Positions 12,376 to 24,861 of a stretch of DNA of 64,000 nt are shown in pieces. This stretch comes from Syngnathus acus (lineage: Eukaryota > Chordata > Actinopteri > Syngnathiformes > Syngnathidae). The notes under the pieces were generated by a model. It searched no databases. It had not been told where the DNA came from and worked only from the letters and a program-made list of their open reading frames with translations. The stretch spans positions 2,734,491 through 2,798,490 of the forward strand of contig NC_051092.1 in assembly GCF_901709675.1 (NCBI RefSeq), written 5' to 3'. Position numbers and translations under genes: made by a program. How positions within the stretch are numbered: the stretch's first letter is position 1; the number at the start of each line of letters is the position of its first letter.

Positions 12376-13208
12376 TATCCAGAGTTACATCTTTTCTAAG
12401 CATTCTTTCTCGCTAAAATGGCCTTGCGTATGAATGTTGCTATACCAATATTTATTTTTATTTTTTTTACTGTAATGTGAATTTATGTCATATTTGTTTT
12501 ACATTCTCCCAGCTGAGTGATTCCATCTTCAGCTGGCCAGTAGAGTAATCTGCGAGCAGCAGGACCATATAATATCAATGTCCTAAATAACAACACCCAA
12601 CATAATGATTGGTGTGTGTGTGTGTGTATGTTGATCACAGATCATGGCGGATTAGTGCATTTTATGTGCGATGGCAGTTGAAGCCTCCATGCATCTCTTC
12701 TTTGGAGGCGCACGCACACACTGCACCACACACTGCTGCCCTCCTAACGTGAACGCGACGATATTGTGACAGATCCAAAGCGAGTGGCAAGAGAACAAAT
12801 CACAACCGCTGTCATGTAATTGGGAGAAAGACATGACAGTCAGACCGAGAACATTTGAAACTATGTTGTTGCCCCAGAGAGCAAAAAAAAAAAAAGTCAA
12901 GTTGATTTAATGTCATTTTTAAACAGCAGAAATATAATGTAGCCATTAGCCTTTCTATTTTTCTATTTAGGGATGACTCTGCAGCTACTTAAAAATAAAT
13001 AAATAGACTATATATCTACTTTAAAAACTGCATCTGAATCCAAATGATTTTATTTTGTGCCACCACTTGCCGAAATAAAAAGAAAAGTACATTTTCCATA
13101 GTATGTTCGCTTTCATAAAGTTTGTTTTTACAATGTTGACAGTGTGACACCGCAATGGAATGTTTCTGTTGCCATTCTTTCCAATGGGAAGAAAAAATTA
13201 ATTTGATA
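12376..13208. other. Noncoding DNA
   Basis: AT-rich unique DNA with a short GT repeat and A runs. Nothing else is recognised. Confidence 0.55.
12611..12630. repeat. (GT)n short microsatellite
   Basis: Eight GT units followed by ATG. Confidence 0.85.
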
Positions 13209-13399
13209 GGTCAACCAACATCCTGGAAAAGATGCCTTGTCAAGATATTTTGATTTAATTTACATTATAAAAGTTTCAGTTGGGTAGGATCCTTTCAACC
13301 TTGGTCAACCAACATCCTGGAAAAGATACCAGAGATACTTGTCAAGATATTTTTGATTTAATTTATATTATAAAAGTTTCAGTTGGGTAGGAACCTTTC
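13209..13399. repeat. Imperfect tandem duplication of about 95-100 bp
   Basis: GGTCAACCAACATCCTGGAA occurs at 13209 and 13303. TTTCAGTTGGGTAGGA ends each unit. The second unit carries a roughly 9-base insertion (AGATACCAGAGATAC region) relative to the first. Confidence 0.88.
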
Positions 13400-13491
13400 T
13401 TTTGGTACACGTTTCTGCTGAAACGTTTCTAGTGACGGACCATGAGCCATATTTAAAGGTGAGGAAATGTTTAGCAAAGTTTGTTCTGTCA

Positions 13492-13618
13492 GACAAGGAC
13501 ATGTGCAGCCAATAAGAAATTTTGCCTCTTTTGTTTGATATTATCGAACCACTGAAGACAAGGACACAGACCAAATGTGCTGCCAGTAAGAAAAGTTTAC
13601 CTCTTTTGTTTGATATTA
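13492..13618. repeat. Imperfect tandem duplication of about 60 bp
   Basis: GACAAGGACA begins units at 13492 and 13557. Each ends in CCTCTTTTGTTTGATATTA. The second unit has about 10 extra bases. It lies about 90 bp from another tandem duplication, so the whole 13.2-13.6 kb block is prone to local duplication. Confidence 0.85.
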
Positions 13619-14602
13619 GTAGCATCAAACCAAGTATTCAATTCTTGACGCTTCATGTGCATATGAAACCACTTATCATGGAAAAGTCCGGAATGTATCA
13701 TGGGAATTCCCTCTTTGTTTAAAACTTGGATGTCCAGTACTGTAAAATATGAGGTTTTCATTTGCCCGTGAAACTCACTGCAATATATCTGCTAATATTC
13801 CACTACTAGTATGATATTGGATGAGTCCCACTGGGCTTACACGGAAAAGTCCAGTGATGCCGGTGAAGGAATGTTAGATGCCATTGGAAGTGACAGCAGC
13901 TGCTCTCTCTGTCCTCGTGCACTAGTGATTCCCACACAGTGAGCAATCTCCCCCCCCCCCCAGCCAGTCCATAAGGTCACTTTTATCGGGATCCGTCTCG
14001 AGCCCCTTTTACTTTCATGAATTGATTTGATCTGTTGAATGGTGATGCTATTCCGAGAGGATGGTATTTACAGCAAGTAGGTACAAATTGGTCCGATTGC
14101 AATTTTGACAAGTGTGCTTTAGTGTCGTAAACACGGGCTAAATATAGGAGTCTCTGACATGTTTACCTCATGCGCCCCAGACAGTGAGGAGGCAATACGA
14201 GAAGGCAAACAGAGGACTGAGGAGACCGGAGCTTGAACTGTGAGGAGAGTGAGAGGGGGAGTGAGTCAAGATGGTGAGTAAGAGCACGCGCATGTTGACG
14301 TCATACAAGGTCAAATACGGGATGAATGTGGCTTTGTAGCTTTTAGAAATGACACATTTTAAAGCATTTTTTTCTCGGATAAAATTGTAAGGCCCAGAAA
14401 GTCGCCATCTCTGCATGGAAAAGCTTCTAAAGTCAAATTTGTATGATATAGAATAAGTGTAAGATTTTCAAAACATTACAGTTGTCAATTCAAAAAGTGA
14501 AACCCATAAAGATGAATTAAAAGCAAAATTACTTTTCAGAAGGCCACTTTCTACTTAATTTCAATATATTATGGTATGTTATAATTATATTTTTTAATGA
14601 AA

Positions 14603-14638
14603 TTAGCTATAAGCTAAACTCGTTAGCTATAAGCTAAA
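14603..14638. repeat. Two copies of TTAGCTATAAGCTAAA, 20 bp apart
   Basis: The 16-mer occurs at 14603-14618 and 14623-14638. Each copy is nearly self-complementary (TTAGCT..AGCTAA), so each could form a small hairpin. Confidence 0.85.
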
Positions 14639-14888
14639 ATCATCTCACTCTGTGTAGTAATACTTTCTAAAATGACCCACTGAAAACATTTAACACCATG
14701 TTCAAATTTATCGTGTATGAACATCAACCAATCATTTCTATGACTGCATCAGGACCTACAATATTAATTTGTGCAATTAATTGTATTCATTGACATAATG
14801 TTGCACGGCAATCTCTTTTTCAATATTGACAATTTTAGTGATTAAATATCAATATTGTGGCAATAAGAGCGTAGCAGTTCATCTCCAT

Positions 14889-14902
14889 CCTCCAGAGGGC
14901 AG
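14889..14902 (+). promoter_or_regulatory. CTCF-like motif
   Basis: CCTCCAGAGGGCAG fits 13 of 14 consensus positions. It points away from the minus-strand motif near 10.26 kb. Confidence 0.4.
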
Positions 14903-15279
14903 TGAAGACACACGATACAATGTCAAAGTAGCACTTAGTCCTCTTCCAAGCTTGTGTTCTCAAGTGTGTTGAACAGAAGCACACCACACTACACTTCACA
15001 CATACAAATCCAAAGGCGTGTGTAATTCATCAAAGCTTTTATGGAGCCGCCGACCTTCTTGCCTACACTTAATGACACGATAACCCGATGATTGTGATGT
15101 TTAGTTTGCTTTATTTTACGCCTGTTTGAAAAAATGTAATAGAGATTAGCGTTTTTAAGGGAATCCGTCACTCATGAGGAAGAAGCAGATCGGTACATCC
15201 GCTTGAATTCTTGGAAAATGAACGAGAGTGCCATTTAATGCTACATGATGGCTAAACGATACAGGATGCACAAAGTCTT

Positions 15280-15440
15280 AAGGACCCATGCCTGAAATTG
15301 AACAGAAGACATTTTGGTTTGAAGCTTCTCTCACCATAGCAAAGGAACAAGACCAGGTTCGGTTTCTCACGGAACCGTGATTGAAATTGAACAGGAAGTC
15401 GGCCATTTTGGTTTTCAAGAAACCATTTTGAGGTGAATGG
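15280..15440. repeat. Dispersed repeat with two GAAATTGAACAGGAAG-type modules
   Basis: AAGGACCCATGCCTGAAATT at 15280 and a second module GAAATTGAACAGGAAGTCGG with CCATTTTGGTTTTC at 15383-15415. A related copy lies at 20337-20400. The phrase is common in teleost repeats. The element class is unknown to me. Confidence 0.55.
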
Positions 15441-17523
15441 CAGGCTTTGTAATTTGACAAATTTTCATATTTTTTGGCTCTGTTCAAAGGAACTTTCACA
15501 AAAGAAAAATTTTTTAGACACTTAAACATACTTGGCTTGCATGCGTACACACAAAACCTCTTTTGGCAACCATCGCATTCTGATCCAACGTATCTTTTAA
15601 TTCAACCCTGAATTATCTTCTTTATTAAAAATGGATAAGGCTCACTGTGGTTTGCCTTTATTAACAATAGAAAGGAATAAAACGATAGCAGACAAGGCGG
15701 GGTCACGGTGGCAATCTTCCAAACAGCTTTTAAACGCCGCTTGGCCATTGATAAACAACCACGCCTGTAATTAATATTGTACGCTCGTGGTAAAAGACAT
15801 TCTGCATAATTACTCCAGTGTCTCCCTTTGGAAAATATGCGCATTCAGTGATATTATAAAGAGGACCAGTATATCATATAAAGTCATAAATAATGCGGCG
15901 GTAGGATTAATGAATTATATACACATACAGCCTCCTCCTCTTCTTCATGCGGTATTTTACATTTAACCATGTCAGCAGTTATTGATGCACTCTTTAAACA
16001 ATGACTGTTTACATGCCTCTTTAATGGAAGCATTTTCCAACGGTACTCGATGACAGCGCAGTTTAACTTTAGCTGAATAATGTCGGATTTGCTGAGTGGA
16101 TCAGAGTAGAAGTTGAAGATGAAAAATACAATTATCATGGCACCCCAAAAAATTCTAAATCCCATTAAAAAATTCTCCTATTAGTTACGAGAATGAAAGC
16201 AGGAAGTTTGCTGGAACGACTAGCAAGTGATAAGGGAATAAACAGTGCCCCTGCTGGTCATACCAAAGTAGTGCACTCCACTTGAACTCTATTGCATTCA
16301 TTCAATATTAATAATCAATTCTGTAATTTTTGTTTTTAAAGAACTAATTAAATACCTAAAGACAAATCTACAAATATAAGCTGGCATGATATAAATCCAT
16401 CCAATATAAATAAATACAACTGCATGAAAAATATAACACTTTAGAATCAAAGCCATATTTCCACCTGAGAACAAAATTGACTGTTTTCACGGCTGACATC
16501 CATCTTGCATCCCCCGAATATTTTCTTTGTTCCAGTATAATTATGCTTCCTTAAAAGTGTTGATGTTGTTTCGGTGACACCCCCTAACAACGTAGTGTAC
16601 TCTCAACGAGACCCAATCAGATGAATGTCGTGACCATCTTTGCAGTGCTCATCCTCGCGTCTGTTTTCCTTCTCTCGCCTTTATTTTTTTACGCCCGGGC
16701 ATGTGTGTGCGTGAGATGTTGTCTTTGATGGCTGCTCAACAAAGAGAGGGCTGTCTTCGGCTGTAACCTTTCTGCACCAGAATCTGGAACATGACACATG
16801 TCAGGCTGTGATAAATGGTGCAGAGTCTCAGTAATTTCACCAGGAATGCCCTTGAGATGCCCAAAACCCCAATCGCAAATGGTATTGTGTTGAATTAAAC
16901 CATAAAAAGAAATCCTCCCCACCCTTGACATGATAGCGACCATACGCTGGAAATGAAGATTGTTGTTTTTCTTCTTCTCGTTGTTGTTCTATTCTATTAC
17001 GTGTACTATTTGGTCTCCTGTGTGCAAAGTGTATTTATGCAATGTCGCTTTGCTTTTACCGGCACTTGAAGGTTGTGTTGTAATTAGATGGCTACGGTGG
17101 TGATCAATGCCCTTGACATTGTACAATTTGGAGTTGTACAAATGTGAGTAGAGAAGCCACTTTTTAGAATCCCACGTCGCTTTGTAGTCAAAGGTATTTA
17201 GAAGTTATTGTGCCTTTTGCTGCTGTAAAATGTCAATTCTTGTTTTGGCGGACGCTACATGCTAAAGAAGGTAAGTTTGGCCAAAAGAATGAGGAAAATA
17301 ATAATAATAAATACAAGTAGTCATGGCAGCTAATGTCTTACGTGTCGCTAGTTTAGCAGTCGTTTATGTAAAACGGATTCATGAGGACTTTCTCTGTGGT
17401 TTATGATGCTCTACTAAGTGATTGTGCCATCTAGTGTTATGTATATGCAATTACCAACCACTTTTAGGATGTTAATCATTTGCAGCTTTTTTTAATTTTT
17501 AAAATAAGTGCTCAGTCTTCTGT

Positions 17524-17542
17524 AAAAAAAAAAAAAAAAAAA
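17524..17542. repeat. Poly-A run of 19
   Basis: Uninterrupted A homopolymer. No retroposon body recognised upstream. Confidence 0.9.
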
Positions 17543-18314
17543 TGGCTTAAATGTGTGATCATAGCAGTGCCTCGAACAATAAACTGTGGTATAGCGGGAT
17601 GCAGTGTAGAATTTTTTTTTTAATAGTAGCATGAATTTAAGACATCCGAGTCAGTTTTCATCTAAATGAAATAAGTACGTACAAGCTTGGAACACAAGTT
17701 GTAGTGGCACCAAGGTAATCTGATTAGGACAAATCGGCACTCTGTTTCGCAAGTATGCATTTAAAGTGGAGAATCTAATGACTATGCAATTAGGCTTAAA
17801 CAAAATAGATGATGGCCGCTGACAAATAGTATAGACGTAACTCCCTACGGAGGGTCTGAAAAATCACACAATGCAGAATTAGAGTCCCTGGGAGTCTCTC
17901 GCTGGGTTTTGTTGTGAGCGCTGATTTAGCTGGCAATTAATCCACAAAAGCAAAAAAAAAAACAAAAAAACTGTGGCTAAACTACCCTGCTCTGAAAAAT
18001 AAAAAAAGTTGGAATCTTAATTAGGAGCGATGTGTTAGAAAAGCAATGAGGCCCCCTCACCCCCCGTTGCTGTTTCCATCCATAATGGCACGAGGACATC
18101 ACATGCTTTTTTGCTGTCATCTGCACAGTGCAATCGGGGGCCCCAGGACTCTTGGCTGAGGGGGGGGTAGGGGGTATTGGGGGGGGACGCTCTTCATTGT
18201 CCACAACTTGAGCTTCCTCACTATTGCTATAGTAGCAATGGGCAAACTTTGATGCTCAAGATATAATTTGATTTTAAAGATGAACCGACAAGCCAAGACT
18301 CTTGCAGATGAGGT

Positions 18315-18345
18315 AATAAAATAAAATAAAATAAAATAAAAAAAA
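18315..18345. repeat. (AAAAT)n microsatellite
   Basis: Five AAAAT/AATAA units ending in a longer A run, with another A run at 18358-18370. Confidence 0.9.
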
Positions 18346-20336
18346 TGGAGTATTTGAAAAAAAAAAAAAAGATTATATAATGACAATTCTTTGTCTGGAG
18401 AAAAAAACCCCGAAAGTGTATTTAAAGAATAATAATATATAAATAATAATAATAATCAAACATTTAATATTTTACGTTCAAACAGTTGAGACATGTAATG
18501 TTTTTGTGAAAAATAAAACTGTTTAATTCGGAGAAAAATAAGAAAACTGATGCAACAAAAGATATGAAAGCAAATGCTCTGCAAGCCAAATTAAAGACGG
18601 GCCATACTTTTGCCCACCACTTGTATTTCTTAGTAGTTTCACAGTATTTCTTGCCAAGGAGTTCAAGATTTCCACCACACAGCAAACGCTTTCCAGCTTC
18701 AAAAGAAACGGCTAATAAATCATTGTATCATATATGCATAGCTTTGCCCCATGTGCACTTCTTTCTTTTTTTTTTTTTTATATTAGCTGTTTCAGCTATC
18801 GCCGTTGGTCATCGAGGGGTCCCCTGTTTTTGAAAAATAGCCCTGGTTTGACTATGCCTGTTCAGCTGGCTGCCTTCAATTTTATACCTGCAAAGTTTCA
18901 ATCTCGGGCCTCCTCGCGTCCTTTAACACTCGGTTCCCACACTTGCAGCCTCCCCCAGGCTGCCCCCCCCCTCTTTTTTTGCGGGATTACTGGTGGAGAC
19001 CGCTCTTGTGCTGTTGTTTTCAACCTTGGCGGACAGGGTGGTGGATAGGGGGGGGGGGGCTGGTCTTCTCGGCTGTGTATTCTGGAAATACGTCAAAGAA
19101 AAGCAAAAAGGCAACAATTTTCTGCTTGAATATCCCTCTGACTAAATCCATTGATCATCCTCGGACTTCCAGGGAGAGAGGGAGAGAGATGGAGAGGCAT
19201 GTTTTATCCTCTAATAACTCCTACCTTCACCCCCACCCCCCCTTCTCCTCCTCCCGCCTTGCTGTTGTTCTGTTGTTGTTGGTCGCACTTGCGCTCTATT
19301 CCTGGGAGAACCCGGCAAGATTGAAGTTATTTTATGCTTCAGCTCCCCGGGTCCCAATTTGAAAAGTCCTGTGTGTCACTTTTCACACTCAGCTGCTGTC
19401 AGATAGCAGGGAGCGCCACACACTTCTGTCTTTTCTACTTCTCCCGTTGGTGGTGCCTTGACAAAATGGGTCAAAGGAAAGCAAGGCAGGGTTTGTGTAC
19501 GTTTGGAAAGTTTCATTGTGGGGAGCGCAAATCATCTCATTGGGAAATATAATTGATGGTGCGAGTCAAATCTGAAATATCAATCCCCAAATGTTTACAG
19601 TCCAAAACAAAGACCCCGCTGTTCCAATACTTTTGGAAAACATACAAGCCATGGCCTCTCTCGTGTTTTTTTTTGGTCTGGCCTGTTTAGTCATGATGTC
19701 AAGGGGGGCACAGTAGTGGACATCTAATTGTGCTTTAGCAGCGCTGGCACCTTCCAGACTGGACCCTCTTCACCTGCCAGCAACCTTGCTCTCTGGCAGA
19801 CTCAATAAACTGCAGCTAATTGGACGCCGATGACAGACAAGCCGGCCCCAATTTATTGCAGTTTGAAGACAAGCCATTCACCTTGCCTCCGCGCTCCCCT
19901 TGAGTCATCTCGTCGCAGCATCGCTTTCAGAACCCCCCCCCCACACCCTTCAACCCCACCAAAGCAAAAGTTTGGCATGTGATGTCTCCATTGTGTGATG
20001 CAATGGACATTGGAAAAGCCATAAATGTGAATATGAAGACTTTTTTTTCTGAGCCTCGTTGCCTGGATTGTATTATTTTATGGCAGTTATTTAAGTGTAT
20101 GACCTATAATAGTAGTAACTTGGTTTAGATTTATTTCCGTAGTATATTTGATGAAGTTATATTTTACAATCTATTCTAAATGTACATTGGGGCCCCAGCA
20201 ACAATGACGTTTGATATAATTTTTCTGATGAGCTTCGCAATGAAGAAGGAAATTCAAAATGATTTGGTGGCGACATTGCTTATGTTGATCGAGACAAAAT
20301 TTGTGTGCATTGTACCAAGATGCGTGAAAAAGTGTC

Positions 20337-20400
20337 AAGGACCCATATCGGAAATTAAACAGGAAGCCGTCCATTTTGTTTTGGAATCCGCCATGATGAA
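20337..20400. repeat. Second dispersed copy of the CAGGAAG..CCATTTTG repeat
   Basis: CAAGGACCCATATCGGAAAT, TAAACAGGAAGCCGTCCATT and TTGTTTTGGAATCCGCCATG match the 15280-15440 repeat. The surrounding open frames on both strands reflect this repeat and are not genes. Confidence 0.55.
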
Positions 20401-22350
20401 GTTGGGAAGCTATTTTGCTTCTGCTATTTGATGTGCGCATGAAATGAGAATTTCAAAGCTTTTCCGTGGAAAACGGAAGAAAATGGCCAAAATTTGGTCA
20501 TCATAACAGGAGACACAAAAAGTCCCACTTTGACAAAATCTTACAAGGAAATTTAATAAACGAGTCCCAGTTGCTAATGCTCAATTAACAAGAAGTATTT
20601 TTTTTTTTTTGCACGTCTCTTTTAATTTAGGCGGTGCATGGCATCAAAGTAAAAAAAAAGCTTTCGTGTTTATTAACCATTGCACACAGCTAAATAAGTT
20701 TTAATATTATTTGACTATCCGAACATTTAAATAAAGTTTCCTTGCAATTGTCACTGGAAACAGCATTGCCCTCGTATAAAAATCAAAGCTTCCCTCAAAA
20801 TGGATTTTTGTGAGATACCACATTGTGAGTCTGCCATGTAAACATTATGTCCGAGCCTTGACACTTTTGACGTACTCTGCCAAGCACATTAAGTATCTGA
20901 AAGTGATAAAGCTTCAATTTGCTACACCATTAGACTAATTACCGCCATAATTAAGCAACTACTTGATTAGAACTAATGAGCACCTAATTATCCAGGAAGA
21001 AAGGATCAGGTGGTAATTAATAGAGTCAAGTTGATGTCTTCTGACTTACCAGTGGCCATTACCAAGCATGAGGGACTGGGAAGAAGAATGAGGGACAGAC
21101 AAAGGAAAATACTTCAATGTTTACCTCGCCCCCCTTGTAGCTAACACCAAACAACGGTTTCACCAGCATGTTGCTAATGTGTTCATTTGACGCAATTACA
21201 CTATTTACTTTGTTGTTACCGATAACAAGTGGACTTTTACTCTGCGTGTGCGCGCGCGTGTGTGCGCGCGCGTGCAAAAGCTATCACTCGACTGTAATTG
21301 CATCCCACAATGAACATCCCTGCGAGATAAATAGAGACAAATCTAAAATTTATAGAATCCCGCCATTTGCATAAAGTGTATTATCTAAACATAAGTGAAA
21401 AGGGAGGGTGCCCAAAAGGTCATTAAAATTTAACCGTATCGAATGTGGAAATAGAGACATAATCAATCCATCAATCGGCTGCTTATTTAAGGTGCGCGAT
21501 TGCAATAAGGCGCACGGCAACGGTCAGGCAAAAATATAATATGCATGACCGAGTGAAATCTGACACTTTTTGATGTATACTTCTTCTTTATATTAATGTT
21601 TGAATAATATGTGGCTGGAGGGTGGGCTGTGAATTAAAACAGAGAATGAAGGTACGTCTTCTCCTGTGATGTTGAAACATCTGGATTAAGCAGACGCTAA
21701 TTCCTTGAGTGATTCGCAAACTTTTGATTGCCACTACCAGGATGTATTGAAGAAAAGTGTTTGACTAAAAATGACTCCAGACAGTTGGAGGTAGCCCCAT
21801 CCCCCCGCCCCTGCTAGCATGCTAGCATAATATTTTTATTCGCAGACACTCCAGAGACTAAACACAGACCCTTAACAAGTAAACTTTCCATAATATGTCA
21901 CCTTTAAAGTTACTTTCAGGAAGCCTCAGAAAGAATAGAATCCTCCAAACCAATGCTAATCCCACATGGGCTCGTTTGACATTGACACTTCTATGCTATA
22001 TTCACAAAAATGTTATTGTGCAGCTTTTTTTGGGTCTGTGTCATTTTGACAACATTCCAGTGCATGTGTACAGGAAATAGTTGTTATCGCCGTTATGGAA
22101 ATTGTCCAGGGAAGGTGAAGGACATTGAGGGAAAAGCTTTGGGGTCTTCCTTTAACAAGCCAACCATAAGAGTAACTTTTGGAACGTACACAGAAGACAA
22201 GCGAACATCTTCATTAACCACGATATATTTTTAACTTTTTATGAACACATTTTATGAACACAAAAAATACATCTCTCAATTTTCTGAGACTTAAAGCTTA
22301 TATTTAACTTGCTGGAGGTGCCTGGGGGAATTACTCATGTAGTGGTAAAT
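20401..22350. other. Noncoding DNA
   Basis: 20920-21030 has dense TAAT cores (ATTAGACTAATTACC, CTAATGAGCACCTAATTATC, GGTAATTAATAG). A POU octamer ATTTGCAT lies at 21365-21372. The Z-DNA-prone tract is described separately. No gene is seen. Confidence 0.5.
21243..21276. repeat. Alternating purine-pyrimidine (GC/GT) tract, Z-DNA-prone
   Basis: Strictly alternating CG and TG steps over about 33 bp, including two GCGCGCG cores. Such tracts favour left-handed Z-DNA under negative supercoiling. Confidence 0.88.
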
Positions 22351-22533
22351 GAAGCTTCAAATATGTTTCATGAACCAGTTGTATTTTTTGACTCCTCCAG
22401 ATGTGACTCTCTGTTCAACATGTAGACAAATGTACTCCGATTTGCAATTACTTAAACCACTTTATTCAAACTAACAGTGCCATCTAAATGAATCAAACAA
22501 TACAACTGGTTCATGAAGCATATTTGAAGTTTC
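22351..22533. mobile_element. Foldback (inverted-repeat) element
   Basis: The left arm at 22351-22403 (GAAGCTTCAAATATGTTTCA then TGAACCAGTTGTATT) is matched in reverse complement by 22481-22533 with about 80-90% identity over roughly 53 bp. About 77 bp separates the arms. This is a typical MITE or decayed inverted duplication. No target duplication is obvious. Confidence 0.75.
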
Positions 22534-23449
22534 ATTTTGCCATCATTACTGGGAGGCGAGTGAAACTTAACACATGCTATTTTTCGTCTTACTAAAATTA
22601 TCTCAGACAAATGAGCGATTATGTACCCATAACAAGTATCGCTTTTGTTACCATGACAACCGGAGACTGAAACTTGCGACAAGAGTGGCCTCTATGTGTG
22701 GATGCTCAGCCCAAGTGAGGTGTGGGCAAAAAAAAATGAGCTCCATTTTGATTTTCTAATTTATTCATACATTTAAAGGATGATATAACATCACATGACT
22801 ACTTCTGTAAACTTCTTCTTTGTCTTTAAATAAATCATCAAATAATACCTGTAGATAAACGAGAGGTTCTTTTGTTAGTGTTAAATATTTAAGAAGAAAA
22901 ATAATCCAATACAATTTTGCATAATTTTGCATTCTAACGTATAAAAATGGAACTACCGTGAATACTTACTGCTCCTTGAAGAAGCCTTGTTCAGACTCCA
23001 TCTGCATATAGAATAAGACTTAACCAAGTGACTTTGCCCTTCCCCTACTGCACCAAATTGATATGCGGTCTAATCATCTGCTCGGAGCAGACGAGAGACG
23101 TAAATGGAAGTAATTAGGGCTATGTCAAACATAATTAATAAAACAGGTTCAGCTTGTGAAAACACTTGTCAGGGGGATGAAGAAAGATTCCGCCTCGTGT
23201 GTGTCTCTCTGACGCCACCCTCCTTGTTTGCTTGTTGTTGTTGTTTTTTTTTAGGGGGGGGGGTTCAACTAGGTCACACTTTGCTACTATAAGTCGGCGC
23301 TGCCCTCTCGTTCTCGGAGACTCTCTTACTCAGGCATGGAGGAGACCTGAGATGCGGAGGGTTGGAGGTGGTGCACGGGGGAGGGAGGGGTGGGGGAGAC
23401 GAGCACCAGCATCCTCTGGAAGGGAAATAAATGTCCCTGTCCATCCAGC

Positions 23450-23740
23450 GCCTGGATGAAATTAATTGCGGGCTCCTCATGCTGTCTGGGTACAACTGGG
23501 GCATTAACATAAGCAATTTGCGTCCAACTTCTGCTTAATAGAGCATCGGACCTGGCCCCGATAAGGCTTTTAAGGTCCCTAATGCATTAGCATAATCATA
23601 ATATCCAAATATTATAGCGCCGTGATTTGCTGAAGCCCATTCATTATTGATAAGAACAAAAGGTTTTATAAATTACAAAAAGGAGAGCGCGACCTATAAT
23701 TACAGCTGGCAAATTAGGCCGCGGCGTTAAAGTCGCTTTT
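23450..23740. other. Candidate conserved noncoding element
   Basis: Complex sequence, free of simple repeats, with homeodomain-type TAATTA/ATTA cores (ATTAATTGCGGG, GCATTAGCATAATCAT, CCTATAATTACAGCTGG), a GATAAGG core and an E-box CAGCTG. It resembles deeply conserved developmental enhancers. Conservation itself cannot be shown from one genome. Confidence 0.3.
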
Positions 23741-24829
23741 GAGGGGGGAAATAATGATGTTGGAGACCTTTTTTTTTTTTTTCTCTCCCCTCCGGACGGA
23801 AACAAATAATAGATGCCTACACGGAGGGTTGAGGAGTACGCTCGCAAGTTCGAGAGGGACAATGTCCGCACAAGACCGCATGGCGGGAAGCGTACCTGAT
23901 GCGGAACCGGTGGACTGAGTTGCGTTTGAGAGCATGTGTGCCTGACATTGACACATTATATATATATATTTTTTGTAGAATTGCAAACTCTACCTTTAAT
24001 TTAAACATAACATGGAAATAATAATAATGATGATGTGTGGTAATATTTAAAACATCGGACAAAGTCATCTAGTAGTAAAAAAATACTCCTGCAAAATGTT
24101 CTTGTTCCTGTCCAACACAAGAAATGACCTCGTTGCAGAAGATATGACTTTCATCGCGGAAACTTCTTAATACAATAAAATTCCGTCAATTGTTTGCTTT
24201 CCAAATGAATATTTACACATGATTGATGCCGGAGTTTTCAGTGGGATGAGATTATATTGCACTTTCAAACGAGCTGATTCAAATTTGGCACTGAAAATAA
24301 ACCATTACAACACACGGTTTGATTCTGTGTACAAAAGGCAGACTTTGTATTCCTCATTCTTCGTCCATATCAGACCAAAGTGCCTATGGGAGTTCTTCTC
24401 TGTTATCTCGCTTATTTTTAGGGAAAAAGGGTGGACTAAGAGTCCCCCCCCCCCGTGGTTCGTGATGCTCCTCGCTCCTTATCAGTCATTAAGCTCTCTT
24501 TATAGCGTCACTTGCGCAGGTCGTACATCCAGAAAAACGATGCTATCGAATGGGGGGGGGGCGGACATATTGTGAATCAACAGCTTTGTTAAAGGTGACT
24601 TAGTGTTTCCGCTTCCTCTCCTCGTCGCCCGTCCAAGTTTTCTAATCTCCGTCTGTCCACAACAATAAGAATTAATTAGCCCGCTTATTTTCCTCTGGAT
24701 GTTCCGAGGCTCCCCATCTGGATGGAAGCGGGTCCTCTGTGGGCCTGATTAATGGCGTGCGCAGACAGTTGCCACTTCCCCCAGCCATGCCGCGTGGTCT
24801 GGGTCACAACTTCCAGAAGGCAACATAAT

Positions 24830-24861
24830 GGTGTGTGTGCGTGTGTGTGTGTGTGTGTGTT
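24830..24861. repeat. (GT)n microsatellite
   Basis: Fifteen GT units with one GC interruption. Confidence 0.93.

Larger units (their letters stand above)
13619..15279. other. Noncoding DNA
   Basis: Unique sequence apart from the TTAGCTATAAGCTAAA pair and a C10 run near 13951. One CTCF-like motif at 14889. Confidence 0.5.
15441..20169. other. Noncoding unique DNA
   Basis: Several poly-A runs, G and C runs (18159-18187, 18961-18970, 19048-19059) and unique DNA. 16590-16960 and 19730-19930 are repeat-poor. The 139-codon frame at 18943-19362 crosses a G-rich run and a GAGAGAG tract and is not protein-like. Confidence 0.5.

Noticed and set aside
13209-13618. CRISPR array
   Set aside because: Two long imperfect duplicated units without short identical repeats and unique spacers. 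The DNA is also from a eukaryote.
18943-19362. 139-codon plus-strand open frame
   Set aside because: Crosses a G12 run and GAGAGAG repeats, giving low-complexity glycine and arginine/glutamate text.
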